Shown in pieces: positions 31,300 to 42,669 of a stretch of 64,000 nt of DNA. A program made the translations under genes and the position numbers. The DNA comes from Ceratodon purpureus. Taxonomy: Eukaryota > Streptophyta > Bryopsida > Pseudoditrichales > Ditrichaceae. Every line of letters starts with the position of its first letter. Position 1 is the first letter of the stretch. Location: assembly GCA_014871385.1 (NCBI GenBank), contig CM026426.1, positions 81,015,566-81,079,565 of the forward strand, read 5' to 3'. The notes under the pieces were generated by a model, which was given only the letters and a program-made list of their open reading frames with translations, did not search any database and had not been told where the DNA came from.

Positions 31300-32195
31300 C
31301 ATATGACATGGGCTATTGAATGTTGGAAAGATGGTGAGAAACTTTAAGAAGGTGACTGTGAGCTACTGTTGACTTGAGAAGCTCCTAATTTACGCAAGGA
31401 TCTGCAAGGGGCTTGCTACCGAAGGGGGCTTTCGGTGAAGAAGATCAAGGGAGCGGTTAGATGGTTGTAGAGCTCTCGGCGGTGCTGGTTTTCCTCTAGC
31501 TTTGGAATTTCCGAGAGGATCTTGAGCTGTGGAGGATTGCAGCTACTGCTTGAGTGGTGTGGAGTTTATTTTGACTTTCCTTTTTATCTTTGTTGATGGA
31601 GAAGGGAGCTTGGGAGTGAAGTTGTTGGGAGGAAGCTCTAGTTGACATCAGCGGAGGCTACATCAACATTGCTAGACTTGCTTTAGCCAGCTGGGATAAT
31701 TTTTTAGATTTCTTTTGATGTTGTTGGTGTTGGTTGCTTGGGGCCGGGGCTGCTATGGAAGTAGCAGTTGAGGCGGTGTCAACCACTGCATCCAATGTGG
31801 AAGTTGAAGCGAGGAAACGTCACAGTATTGGAGCCTGAATGACTTTGGTGTTGGCTGGATCAGCGACTAGCTGAGGCCTTCGGACTATTTTATGTTGGTT
31901 GTTCCCTTTTGTATTTTTCTTGTGGCTGCCGGAGTTATCAAGGACAAAGACAGTGGTTGAGTACGCTTGATTAAGGAAAAGGTGACTGGTTGGGAAGCAA
32001 AGAAAGGTGCAGATAGTGGCCTTTTGCTTTGGATTTGTTAGTTTTTATATTTTATTATTTAATATGTTGTGTTCGTGGGTATTGAGAGTTGTGTGTTATT
32101 GTTCTAAAGCATTTTGATTGTTGAATGTGTATATGTGCACAATGAATAAAGGAAGTTTTCTTCAAAATAAAATTAAAATTAAAAAAATTAAAAAC
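31300..32195 (+). repeat. Possible 3' untranslated part of a LINE or other retroelement
   Basis: A G/T-rich, non-coding stretch that ends in CAATGAATAAAGGAAG followed by TTTTCTTCAAAATAAAATT and more A-rich sequence. This AATAAA-plus-A-rich end resembles LINE 3' tails. A similar pattern (GTGCATATGTGCATAGAGTGAAG) ends another G/T-rich stretch near 62.9 kb. No RT is attached, so this is only a suggestion. Confidence 0.3.
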
Positions 32196-32599
32196 TTGTC
32201 CTTGTTAGTGTCATGCTTGTGATGATGTACGTAATTCAGCAATTTGGACATTGAATTTTTTTCATGTGATTTCTTAATCAGATAGAGCGTAAAATATAAT
32301 ACCTTAGTTGCAAAACCCGTATGATTTTGAAGTGAATTTTTGGGAGTTATAACTGTAGAAAGTAGGTGTGTAAATATTAAAGTAAAGTAAAAACAAAAGA
32401 TATTAAGTTATTTAGTAAAAAGAACTGACTAGGGTTACTATTTATATAGATTTACTAGTTATGTGGGATTGATAATTACTTAGGATTAGTAGAGCAAACA
32501 TAATTATTCTTGCTCTTACTAAATTACCTAGGTTAATTATGAGTTTTACAGTAGTATAACTTAAATTTTATTATGGTCTGTAAGCCTGAGTCAACTATT

Positions 32600-33169
32600 T
32601 CAGAACTTTACCTTCCTGATGACACAATGCCCCAGTTGTTGAGGTTGTCAATATGTACGGTATAAGATTTAATATATGGTTCATTGAATGAATCATCACT
32701 GCCTTCTTTGGTGGCATTGGAATCTCTAGATAAATAATCTACAATTATATGTTTTTTCCCTTAGACATATATCACTTTGAAGCCATGTTCTAGAAGAATC
32801 ATTATCCAGCGAGCTACTCATCCTGTTGACATGGGCCCGTTTATGAGATATGATAGGCTATGATAATCTACAATAAAACAAAATTTGTTTCCAAGCAAGT
32901 AATAACGATATTTTTTGACGGCATACATCATGGCTAGGGCTTTCTTTTTTGTTGTAAAATTGTTTTTTTTTTTTTTTTTTTTTTGTTTTTTGTTTTTGGT
33001 AATTTAAGAAGCAATTAGCATATGCCACAGGTTGAACGTATCTACCATTTAGATTTTGAACAAACATAACTCCTGTGGCGGTATTGGCAACGTCGGTATG
33101 GACATAGAAGGGCTTGGACCATCTGATGCAATGAGGATGGGAGCGTTTGAATAGGCCAATTTCATCCTT
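32600..33169 (-). pseudogene. Ty3/gypsy RNase H remnant
   Basis: Minus-strand reading: PFYVHTDVANTATGVMFVQ, YRYYLLGNKFCFIVDYHSLS and, after a stop, HGFKVIYV then DYLSRDSN. These correspond to the TD(A/V) block, the FxxxTDHxxL block and the VADALSR block of gypsy RNase H. The poly-T run (about 32961-32984 on plus) lies inside the domain. Decayed. Confidence 0.75.
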
Positions 33170-33983
33170 TTAAGGACAGCTTGGATCGCGGGTATCTAAT
33201 CCTGCGGATATGTGTACATAGCATGTTTGAGTGCTGTAATGGGACGATAGTATGTATATAATGTTGAATTGGTAAGGTTGAAGAAGCTGTTGTACACCTT
33301 TATGGTCTATTGAGGGCATAATATTTAGGATCTCCTTGATTTTCTTGGGGTCAAGGAGTTTTCCATATTTGCAAACTATGTATTCCAAGATGACTCTGGC
33401 AAAATAGAGAAACATACTTTTATCGGCCTTTAAGCTGACCCCTTTTGCTCGTCGAACATGGAAAATTTGCTCAAGGTGTGTGACATCATCCTTCATTTGA
33501 CCATTAACTATCTCGTCATTCAAACAGATATGGTCCCCATTTGGTGGAAAAATTGTCTTATTTTTATCTTATTTTGCCATGGCTTCTTGATGATATCGTG
33601 AAAAAAAATCGAAAAAGAAAAATATTTCGTCGCTAGCAACTTCATCAATAATTTCTTCCATGTATGGCAAGGAATAATGGTCTTTCTAGATAGTTGCATA
33701 TAATTTGCAAAAATTCACCCAAATTTGAAGCATTTTTTTTAGAATGATAAGCATTAGCGATAACCAAATTGCGAAGTCTGGTGGTGAGATAAATTTGGAT
33801 TTTAAGAAGCTTGTCAAGCTCAACCTTGACTTTGATCACGTAGTTTGGATTCATCCGGTATCTGCGTTGTTGTACAAAAGTAGCATTGGGAACGAAATCC
33901 ATGTTGTGTTTGGCTACTGTACAAGGTATTTCTTTGAAGTCATCATGGCCCCATACGAAAATGTTGAGGTAATCATGGAACAA
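33170..33983 (-). pseudogene. Ty3/gypsy reverse transcriptase remnant
   Basis: Two open pieces. 33983-33645 carries DYLNIFVWGHDDFKEIPCTV and FVQQRRYRMNPNYVIKVKVE, the standard gypsy N-terminal RT block. 33523-33170 carries GVSLKADKSMFLYFARVILE, the block after the active site. The expected YLDD is degraded to CLND, so catalysis is lost. Identity is secure, function absent. Confidence 0.85.
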
Positions 33984-34443
33984 AGCTATAGCAGCTTATT
34001 TAATTTGTCTGGAGGTATTAGTGTTTATTTTGATGAATTTGGGATTAATCTGCAATTCCCAGCTTTAGCAATTTGATCTTGTCCTTGGAACCATGGGACC
34101 ATCTTGTAACGACTTCTTTTTGTAAGGCCTGATTTGCGGGCGTGGCGTTTTTTGTCATGGTTTCATGATATACTAGAAGAAGTGTGGAAATATCCAGTTG
34201 TCTTGGTTAGCAAGTACGCTGGCCAAGTTAATTGCTGCAAATGGAATCAAATCAGAGTTGGCTTGAAACACCAAGGCTTCTTGTTTAAGCGAGAGATCTT
34301 GAGCCATATTTTATTTGCTTTGGCTTGGGTGATATAGCTGTCGACAGAAATTATTACTGTTTTTCCTTTGCGTTGCATTCAAATCTGATTTTTGGACAGG
34401 TTACAAATAGCGTTCATGTCCTATAGCCACAGGCGACCTAGGA

Positions 34444-34665
34444 TTACTTGAAAATTAGTATTGTTAGGCATCTCAATGCTGACAATATTGCGGGTGTGGA
34501 TACCCTGTAAGTGGTGATGGCGACTCTGAACAATACGCCCAAAGGAGTCATCAAGGCGTCTACAGCCATGCAGAGTATGAAGTGTGCAAGTTTTGGTGAG
34601 GATAATTTCAAGCGTTTTATCAAATGATTGGTCATCAAATTAGCATCAATACCCCCATCTACCAA
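34444..34665 (-). pseudogene. Ty3/gypsy aspartic protease remnant
   Basis: The minus-strand reading is VDGGIDANLMTNHLIKRLKL followed by MTPLGVLFRVAITT and, after a frame change, LGRLWL. Gypsy proteases of this clade have a D(S/G)G active-site loop within VDGGSGVNLMTxxxxxxLGL, and a later LGRPWL. Both parts are visible. It sits between gag and RT, as expected. Confidence 0.75.
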
Positions 34666-34899
34666 TACATTTGTGAGTTCATGGTCTCCAAGCTATAAGT
34701 AGATGAGTATGGCGCCCGAATCAAGCATAGTGGCATTGCCTTCAATGACAGCAGAGTCAAGTAAGCTCTCAAATATGGCCGCCTACTGTAAATATTTGTG
34801 AAGTTTGGGCTTTATTTGATTAGCTTGGACAGCTTTATAGTAAGGGTGGTATTATCCAAAATTTGTTGTATATTAGGATCCGTTGTTGTGGTTTCAAGC

Positions 34900-35810
34900 C
34901 CCATCTAAAGGTCCTACCTTATTTTGTGTTGTCCTACCTTTATTTTTAGGGTATAGGTCTAAGCGTGGCTTGATTTTGATCAACACATTTAATTCCTTGC
35001 TGATATCATTGGCAACAATGAGCATGTCATTCGAGCTTTTCATGCCACGGATGACAATCAATTATTGTATCCATGGTAGCAGTCTCTTTTTAAACCATTT
35101 ACACAAATAGTCCTCTTCGGGTTGTTGACTCAGCTTATTGGCGAGTTGTTTGAGCCTATCGTAGTATTTGTCCACATGTTTTTTCCTATCTTGTTCAATG
35201 CTACCCAAGGCTCGTTGTATTTTGGAACTAGTTTTGAGTTACCAAAACTTGTGGAGGAAATTGCTTTCTATTCCTTCCTAACTTTATTGAGAATGTTCCA
35301 TTTCAAAATCTATATACTAATTAATGTGATTTCCTTGGAGTGTAGTGCCAAAAATATTGTGCATTCTTTTGGTGTTAGTGACGCCATTGGTGCAAGAGAT
35401 AAATTTGAAGCGTCGTATGTGCCAATCAGGGTTTCCAACTTTGTTAAATATTAGATATGATATTTTGGAAAATTTGGTGTGTTTGTTAAGGTCGCTTCAA
35501 ATTGAAGTCATGGAAGCAATATGGTTGCACTTGGAATAGCAATGGACCTCCTAGCTTCAAAGGGAGCTTCCACAGCTTGGGTGTTGTGTACATGGCCTCA
35601 TGATTTGTACTGCCTTGAAGATTCTGGTATAGGATGCTTAGCATTCTAAGTTTAGTGTTGGTAGTGTCATTTTTTGCAGCTAGGTCAATCTTTTGTTGCT
35701 TCATCCATCAAAGAAATTCTTTGGTGGAGTCTAGGTCATCTTGTTGGACAACGTCTTCCGCATCATTGTACCTTTTTGCACCAACCTTACAAGGTGGCAT
35801 GGTGGATATA
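34900..35810 (-). pseudogene. gag-like region of the gypsy remnant
   Basis: Minus-strand piece 35704-35486 is open and charged at its start (KQQKIDLAAKNDTTNTKLRM), preceded in frame by PCKVGAKRYNDAEDVVQQDD. The rest is broken by many stops. No zinc knuckle is found. It is called gag by position and composition only. Confidence 0.4.
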
Positions 35811-36590
35811 TTTCAGGGAAGAGTAAGATATTCTAAGCATTCCATCCCTAGCATGGTTGCCAATGTTAGCTCAAATAAAAACATAGAGATGCGTGAGAAT
35901 GTGAGGTAGAGGAGAGGGAACTAGTGAGGTGTGGTGACTTTAGGGAGGTTAAGCAGGTAGGATCCGAGGGAACTATAATTTAGAAATAAGAGGAAAATGA
36001 TTTTCAAGAAGTGCTGACTTAAGCAATTGTGGGACAATGAGGGCAAAACTTGGAATGACTAAAGGAAGCTAAGAAAATACCTTGTCTGAGTAGAGACAGA
36101 GACATCAAACCCTAAATGGGGAATGGACTTGGCCTAGACTTCCAAGCAAGGGGATAGGCTAAGAATAGAGTAAAGAAAAAGCTATAGCCAAAGTGCAAGG
36201 AAGTGGGGAGAATTTTGCATGTATAGAGTTTATACATAGAACAACAAAAGAGAGAGCCAAAGTTTAGAGGGTCCATGTTTAACCAAGGTTGTCCGAGAGC
36301 AGTGCGTACTTAGATCATACAAGGGGAGGAGTATCCTCAAACTGAGACTCAACTCATGTATCAAAATGAGGAGTGTAATTTCAATGTTGTCTACCTTGTT
36401 TTTACAAATCTAATTGTAGAAGGTCGCTTATATTGCTAGTTGCCACAGCTCCGTGTTTCTTCTAATTACCGTGTTTGGGCCAGGTAATAGTGAACCTTGG
36501 ATTTGCTGTTTCTGAAGCCCTGCATTCCACTCTCTACAGCCCTAGTTCCTTCTTGCTTGGGCTTGTGAAACTAACGTCTCCCTTCATTTA

Positions 36591-37720
36591 CTAGGAATGA
36601 TTCTCAACCAGTAAAACCGCCCGAATGTGGTCATTCGCGGTAGCTACGTAAAAATTGCTTTTGTTCTTGCAAGAAGGTTGAAGCCACTTGTTGACGACCG
36701 TCTCAGCAAAATTTCTACGACTTTGCAAGTCCGACCATCGTGAATTTATGCAAAGCAATAATGTAGATGTGATCAGCAAGTTGCCACAATTGGCTTAATT
36801 AACATAGAATATCATATAAATGGGCAACGTGATCCACCCCATTAGCGCTATGAAAAGTGCCAAAATGCAAGCCATAAGTCCAATTCAGACAAACCTTTGC
36901 TACGTGATAAATACTTCTTACGTATGTCATTGACTAGGCCTTCTTGTATTGCTGCTACATCTTCTTGTCTTGGTTCAACAAGTCTTGAGCAATGTACTTC
37001 TCTATATACTTCACCATGGACTTGGTCTAGCAAAATTGACATGTCCTCTTCCTTCTTGCCAAATCCATAGACAACTGGGATGGCATTCTAGTTAGCTGGA
37101 GGGCTATCCTCCATAAAATTCTTGAAGTACGAATTTTTCTCGCTATCTCCTCTTTTGACTAGAAAATATGTTGTTTTGAACAATATCTTATGTGCTGAGA
37201 CCCTGCATTTTAGTTATAATATCCATCACGCCATACCTCTTTAGGAATCTAAAAGTGACCACCTTCTTCCGGATGTTTGGTGATGCAATGTCCTTGCACC
37301 AATCCAGCACGGCGACTAGCTTCTGAAGAGTGGTGGTCTTTGACAAATCATCCTCCAACCGTAACAAAGAACTACCAATAAGCTCTTTGTTGGCCTCCAA
37401 CACAAGTGCACTCTTTGTAGCATGTGGTGTCTTTTCAATGTGTTCTTCAATATAATTGTTGATTTCAACCTTGATGTCTCAGTAGTTGGTCACCTTAAGA
37501 GAGTGCTCCAAAGATCCTAGATGGATACACGCTCGTGATCATTTTCTCTTTCTTGTAACATTAAATATCTAGGCAATATATGTAGCGATACACGCAGAAG
37601 GGTCGTTTGGTGCAAGTAGAGGATCAACAAATGGAAAGAATTTTGGTGGACGCTGCCATCTAGAAGTCTATCAGACCGTACATTTTGAATCTTCTGGGTC
37701 CAAGCCTCCACATCTTGCAA
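36591..37720 (-). pseudogene. Uncharacterised minus-strand ORF remnants
   Basis: Several short open frames in one orientation: 37720-37517, 37403-37188, 37042-36848 and 36779-36591. They include EANKELIGSSLLRLEDDLSK and LVEPRQEDVAAIQEGLVNDI, which look coding and helical. No family is recognised. They could be exons of one decayed gene. Confidence 0.3.
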
Positions 37721-38145
37721 TCAATCCCATCTATGAGGGATGTGTGATCTAGTGTGTGAGTGATCTCTCCTGTGAGGTCATCAAAGATCTCTTCTCTACC
37801 GCCAATTTTTGGGATCTAGAAGGATATAAGACTTGTATGAGAAAGTCACTAGCATTTAGCTACATGTCAATTAATATTGTACTTATCCAAGATTTAAGTA
37901 TATTCATGCAAGGCACACAAAGTGTGGAGATTCTTGAGAGGTATAAGTAGAGAGGCCAGTGTTAGAGATACATGTCGATTTGTCACGTGGAGATGTAACC
38001 ACTACTTTTGCATAGAAGAAGAGAAGGAAGAAGGCGGTGTTCTCAAGGACAAAGAACTTGAGACCTGCAAGGATGAGAATTGGGGAGGAGAGAAAGTGAA
38101 GTCTTAGAAATTTGAGTGGTATCGTGAAGTCATTAGAACACCATA

Positions 38146-38884
38146 GGGGGGAAGCACAATAAAGTGTACCACAAAGTGCAATATGTGACGACTAAGAAGT
38201 GAATATGAAGTGTGCTGTTTTTGAAAGCTCAAAGCTGATTTTGAGCATTTTGGTGTAGTTTTTGAGCATTTGAGTCACTTTCTAAGGTGTCATAAGGTAT
38301 CTTACACACATCTCCTTGAAAAAAACACCTTCAATTGAAACTTAATTTGACCGCTAGTTCTAAATCATGAAAATGAACTTTTTCAAAGTTTTAATTTCTT
38401 CACTTGGGGACCTCTATTGTCTTTAGAGGATGTTTTTTCCAATTTAAAAAACAATGTTCGGTGAAAAAAACCTCACAAAAAGTTTCACGGAAAACAGTGT
38501 TTTAAAAAACGTCCTTGAAATACTTCTCGTGCACCCAAACTTTCATTTCAAGTGGTCATTGCCATTTATACATCCGCAATTCACAAACGGAGATCCCGGT
38601 GGAGTCAGAAGTGATTTCCGACAACATTCGACATCGTTCTTATCACTTTTTCAAATGTGGACATTCACTTTGTCGGACTTTGAGCTTCTCGTAGAGCATT
38701 GTAGAAGACCTGAATTCATACCATATTTTCCCACACTTTAGAGAATCAAGTCTATTTTCTAAACCCATACTTCTTCCCAACATACCAACAATCGAGATGC
38801 CACTTTCTTATGTCTTTGCGATAGGGGCTGAAATGGACAATGAGCAGAGCACTTTTTTGGTACACTTTATTGTGCTTCCCCCCC
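38146..38884. mobile_element. Small TIR transposon (MITE-like), about 740 bp
   Basis: The left end (38146) and right end (complement, from 38884) share a G run of 6-7 followed by AAGCACAATAAAGTGTACC and a near-match AAAGTG. A TA lies on the outer side of each end (38144-38145, and 38886-38887 with one extra T), compatible with a TA target duplication. No transposase is encoded; a 95-residue open frame at 38454-38741 has no family features. The superfamily is uncertain; Tc1/mariner is one option. Confidence 0.65.
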
Positions 38885-38889
38885 TTAGT

Positions 38890-39945
38890 CATTAAGCCGT
38901 ACCGTTATTTTGGGAGAATCATACATTCCAAAGATAATTTACTTAGCAAGAGTAATTGTAAATGTGCAAACCATAACTATGAAGATACAACACTATTGTG
39001 GGTATTCCATAAAGAAATGTCCATTATATTGGATGTATACATAAATATGTAGTATCAACATCAAGACGACAAAATTTATAATTATATCAAGTTTGAGGGG
39101 ATTGATATATTCTTCTGATGTCAAACGGTTCATTAGAATGCACACTAGAAGACAAAATAGTTATCAGTTCTATTATAGGAATGACAAGATAAGCTTATGG
39201 CAAAGTTCTATGTATAGGTATGAGTCATCTTTCTCCTAGCTTAGGAAGGAGGTTCAACTTGTGTAGTATTGATATTTTAATTAAGTAGTGTACTTAGTTG
39301 TGATGGGATTGTGAAACATGTTGTGCTTGTTTATGGTATTCTTGTGACGTTGATTAATGACTTTCTTTATTCTTCCTAATCAATTTTTTGTATTCTGCAA
39401 TATCTTCTTTGTCCAATTGTACTTGACCATTCAATCCCTTAATCATCATCTAGTTTTGTCTTGGAAAGATCTTAATCTTTGCTTCAATTGAGCTTTCTTT
39501 GTACATCTAGGTTTCTACCTTTTGATATAGTTTTGCAAATGCAAGCCTGTATCACATATGCTTCAAATTTCTTGCCATATGCTTTAAACTAGATATGTTT
39601 CTATAGCAAAAACATGATTGATTAATTCAAGGGTCTTGGCAATTAGTCAATGTATTTGTAAGTACTTTGTGAGTCATGTATTTTTAAATTTCGCAATTGG
39701 CATATGACTCTACAATGCTAGAAAGCAACCTATTTTTCTAGTATAAATAATGAATAACATATGTGATATAAGGAATAAATTATTAAGAGGATCATAATCT
39801 TTATAAAGATGCTATCATCAATTTTGCAAGGGCAATTAGTAATATACACCATCACAAAGAGTTTCAGACATCAAGATAGAAAGTTTAGACAAGAATGTTT
39901 TTAGGTTTAGGACATAGATTCCAGTTGAAAATAATTGTATGTACT
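38890..39945. other. AT-rich stretch, no gene seen
   Basis: AT-rich sequence with short ORFs on both strands that look like chance. No terminal repeats, LTRs or coding motifs recognised. Confidence 0.4.
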
Positions 39946-39949
39946 TTAA

Positions 39950-40501
39950 CCCTTTAGGGCCTAGCAAACCAAATTTGGTCGTTTCAAATTGAATTTTGGG
40001 AATTGGAACACTTTTCTAGCTTAAATTGCCTATGAAGTGTGAACGAGATGTGAGGGCACAAAATCCCGCTTCCATTGAGCCATTGGCCATCAAATTTGGA
40101 GTAATAATAATTTGTCTATGGCAATTTAAAGTTGGGATTTCTAGAGTTCAAAATGCATTGTCGAACATGTTTTTCTATCAAATTTATTTGTGTATAACTA
40201 AAGAGAGCATGACAACTTCACCATAGTGTTCAATACTTTTTTATTTTTATTTTTTTGTTTAATTTTCCTAATAAAATGAGATTTTTTGGAATTGCTACAA
40301 TTTTTCAAAGGTAGAAATTCTAAAAAATCCTGTCAATTCCATTTTTTTCAAAAAAAAATAAAAAGATAAAAATCTGATAGAAGACATGAATGGTTGTTTG
40401 TGTAAAAATAATAAATTAAATTAAATTATAAAATTTCAATATGAATATTTGATTACAAAATAAGTTAAGAGATTGTTTGGGGCTCCTTAGGCCCTAAATG
40501 G
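39950..40501. mobile_element. Probable piggyBac-type MITE with TTAA target duplication
   Basis: The element is 552 bp. It has TTAA directly outside the left end (39946-39949) and the right end (40502-40505). The left end is CCCTTTAGGGCCTAGC. The right end, on the complement, is CCATTTAGGGCCTAAGG. Outside one mismatch they share CC-TTTAGGGCCTA. Duplication of TTAA and a CCC start are hallmarks of piggyBac elements. A 66-residue plus-strand ORF (40026-40226) has no family features. A piggyBac-type transposase fragment lies 9 kb upstream. A chance TTAA is possible in AT-rich DNA, but both flanks at the exact ends is unlikely. Confidence 0.65.
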
Positions 40502-40509
40502 TTAAGGAT

Positions 40510-42460
40510 TACGACCATGTTCATGATTTAAATTTGGTTCTAAAGTATATAGAAATATTTGATGAATGAAGGAACCTTTTTACAAAATGTGGTAGTTTGT
40601 AAGCTAAGAATGAAAGGACAAAGACTATCATTAGCTAAAGATGGATGGACTAGATTAAGAAAATCCTGCATATAACTTTTTGTTTATTCGTTATATTTTA
40701 GGGTAGTGTAAGTCTTGATGACAAATCTACAAAAGGTTACTGACATGTACGTATTCCACATCAATAATTTCTGAAAATAAACTTAAACATAAGTAGAAAT
40801 ATCACATTTAAAAATAAAATACAAGTCTCCAAAATATATTTGGTCTATTCAAATTAAATGTAGAATTAGAAGTTTTGCAAGCACCTATAGTGGATACACA
40901 TTTATTTTATTTTATATTATATATATATGTAATATAGCATATTTAAAATACAAATAAGTTGTATTTACATATGACAAGATGGATATTAAACATACTTTTG
41001 GATATAAGATTCTAAGCACTGTGAACTATGATAAGAAACATTTATTTGGAAAAAAATACTAGCTAATAGTTTAGTGGTTTTAATATCTAAAGGACTTAGA
41101 GGACCAAAACAATCATGTGCGGATTTTGGGCAAGTTCCTATAATTACAATACATTTTCCTCTTTTTTTGTTTTTATTTTTATTTTTCCATTCTAAAAAAT
41201 TTCTCAACAAATTCTAATAAATACAGAGAAAGTTTTGAGGTTTTAAAGATTTTTGCTTGAAATAGGGTAGCAACGGCACTGCAAGAAAATTCTTGGATTT
41301 TTATTTTTTATTTTTTATAAATTTGATTAAATTGTGTAAGTTTTGATGAATGTAGGAAGCTTTCATTCATTTCATTTTTAAAAGCCAAGAAAATGATACA
41401 ATAAAACATGTTTTGTAAGCACTTGTCCAACAGTTTTAACAAAAAGAATTTGGAAGTCTTCTCTTGAATTTAATTTCAATGATTTTTAAATAGTAAAAAA
41501 AAGGAAATGTACCACTAGATTCCTACAACACTCTCACTATCAAAATCAATATTATATGGAGTAATATTTTGTATTAACAAAATTAGTGATTTAGATTTAC
41601 TATCATTTAATACCTCTTTTTACTTTATTTTCTTTTGAAAGACAAGTATTGAAGTTTCTTATTTTGAATTTGTTTGGTGAATCCTTATATCATTTACCTA
41701 CTATATTACCAATTTCCTTCATCAAGCACACGAAGCTGTAATTTTTGAAAATTAAAGACATTTGATTTTCACTTTTAGCAAGGATTGAAAAAAAGATATT
41801 CTTGGTGTGTAAGAGTTACAATCTTGGCGTCTGTATTGTTTTTAACTTGATTTTAAGTAGAAGAAGTTTTTTACTATATCAACTATAAGATCTTATGATT
41901 GATTTTAATAAAAAATATCACAATGTCAAAAGACTTAGTTTGATTTATCAAGAGGTTTTTGATGATAGTTTTGCAAGGAAAGGTCTTAGATCTCTAGGGG
42001 TTTAGAATGAAATAATGCTATAAATTTATCATGTTTTATAATATAATGAAATTGGAATCTTATATCCAATACAATTTTTTCTAAGATACATACAAATTGA
42101 AGTCTATAATTACCAAACATTAAAGATATCAAACACGCATTGGAGGAAATGTTGTGTTTTTTCATTAAATGATATATTATTACGAGGAATAAATTTATTA
42201 ACAGTAGACTTTACGTTATTCCGTGGATTTTAATGTTCATTATGTTTCCACAGAGGTACATGATATTGCATAATTTTTGGGTTCTTAAGATTTCTTTCCC
42301 TATGAGCATTCAATTGGTCAATTGTTTTATATAATCATTTATTCAAAAGAATTATATACTTAATTATTCCAAAAATTAAAAAATATTGAAAGATTTAGAA
42401 GGAATATATCTTATTTTGAAAAAATAACATATAATAGTTTAATTTATATAAAATATTTTG
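40510..42460. other. AT-rich stretch, no gene seen
   Basis: Very AT-rich sequence with many homopolymer runs. No coding motif, no LTR and no terminal repeat pair recognised. One CACTA-like word CACTGCAAGAAAA occurs at 41277 but without a partner. Confidence 0.4.
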
Positions 42461-42467
42461 GTTGATA

Positions 42468-42665
42468 ACACACAGTCATGTATTTTATTGCATTTTGTTG
42501 AACCTCCATATTCTTTTTGGAAGCATCGTCTTCAAGATGGATCATGGAATTAGATTGTTTAAAAACATACGTTTTATACTTTTGAAGCTCAACTTCAAGA
42601 TTGTGTATTGTCACTTGATTAACCTTCACCAAGTCTTGTTGTTTTTCATTAACAATCTCTACCTA
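42468..42665 (-). CDS. Coiled-coil exon, parent gene unknown
   Basis: On the minus strand an acceptor CTTTACTAG is followed by an open exon: VEIVNEKQQDLVKVNQVTIH, then NLEVELQKYKTYVFKQ and HLEDDASKKNMEVQQNAIKY. It ends at a stop after CYQPKYFI. The charged, Leu-spaced pattern is a coiled coil and looks truly coding. The surrounding sequence is AT-rich and unassigned. It may be the last exon of a gene whose other exons I cannot see. Confidence 0.4.
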
Positions 42666-42669
42666 GTAA

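Larger units (their letters stand above)
32590..35910 (-). mobile_element. Ty3/gypsy retrotransposon remnant, minus strand
   Basis: On the minus strand the domain order is gag (about 35.80-34.90 kb), protease (34665-34444), RT (33983-33170), and RNase H (33170-32600). The order protease-RT-RNase H places it in Ty3/gypsy. Integrase and LTRs are not recognisable, so it is truncated. Stops and frame breaks are frequent throughout, and a 24-base T run (about 32961-32984) is inserted in RNase H. Plus-strand open frames in this region are shadows. Confidence 0.85.

Noticed and set aside
33744-34076. 110-residue plus-strand open frame
   Set aside because: Antisense to gypsy reverse transcriptase and protease remains.
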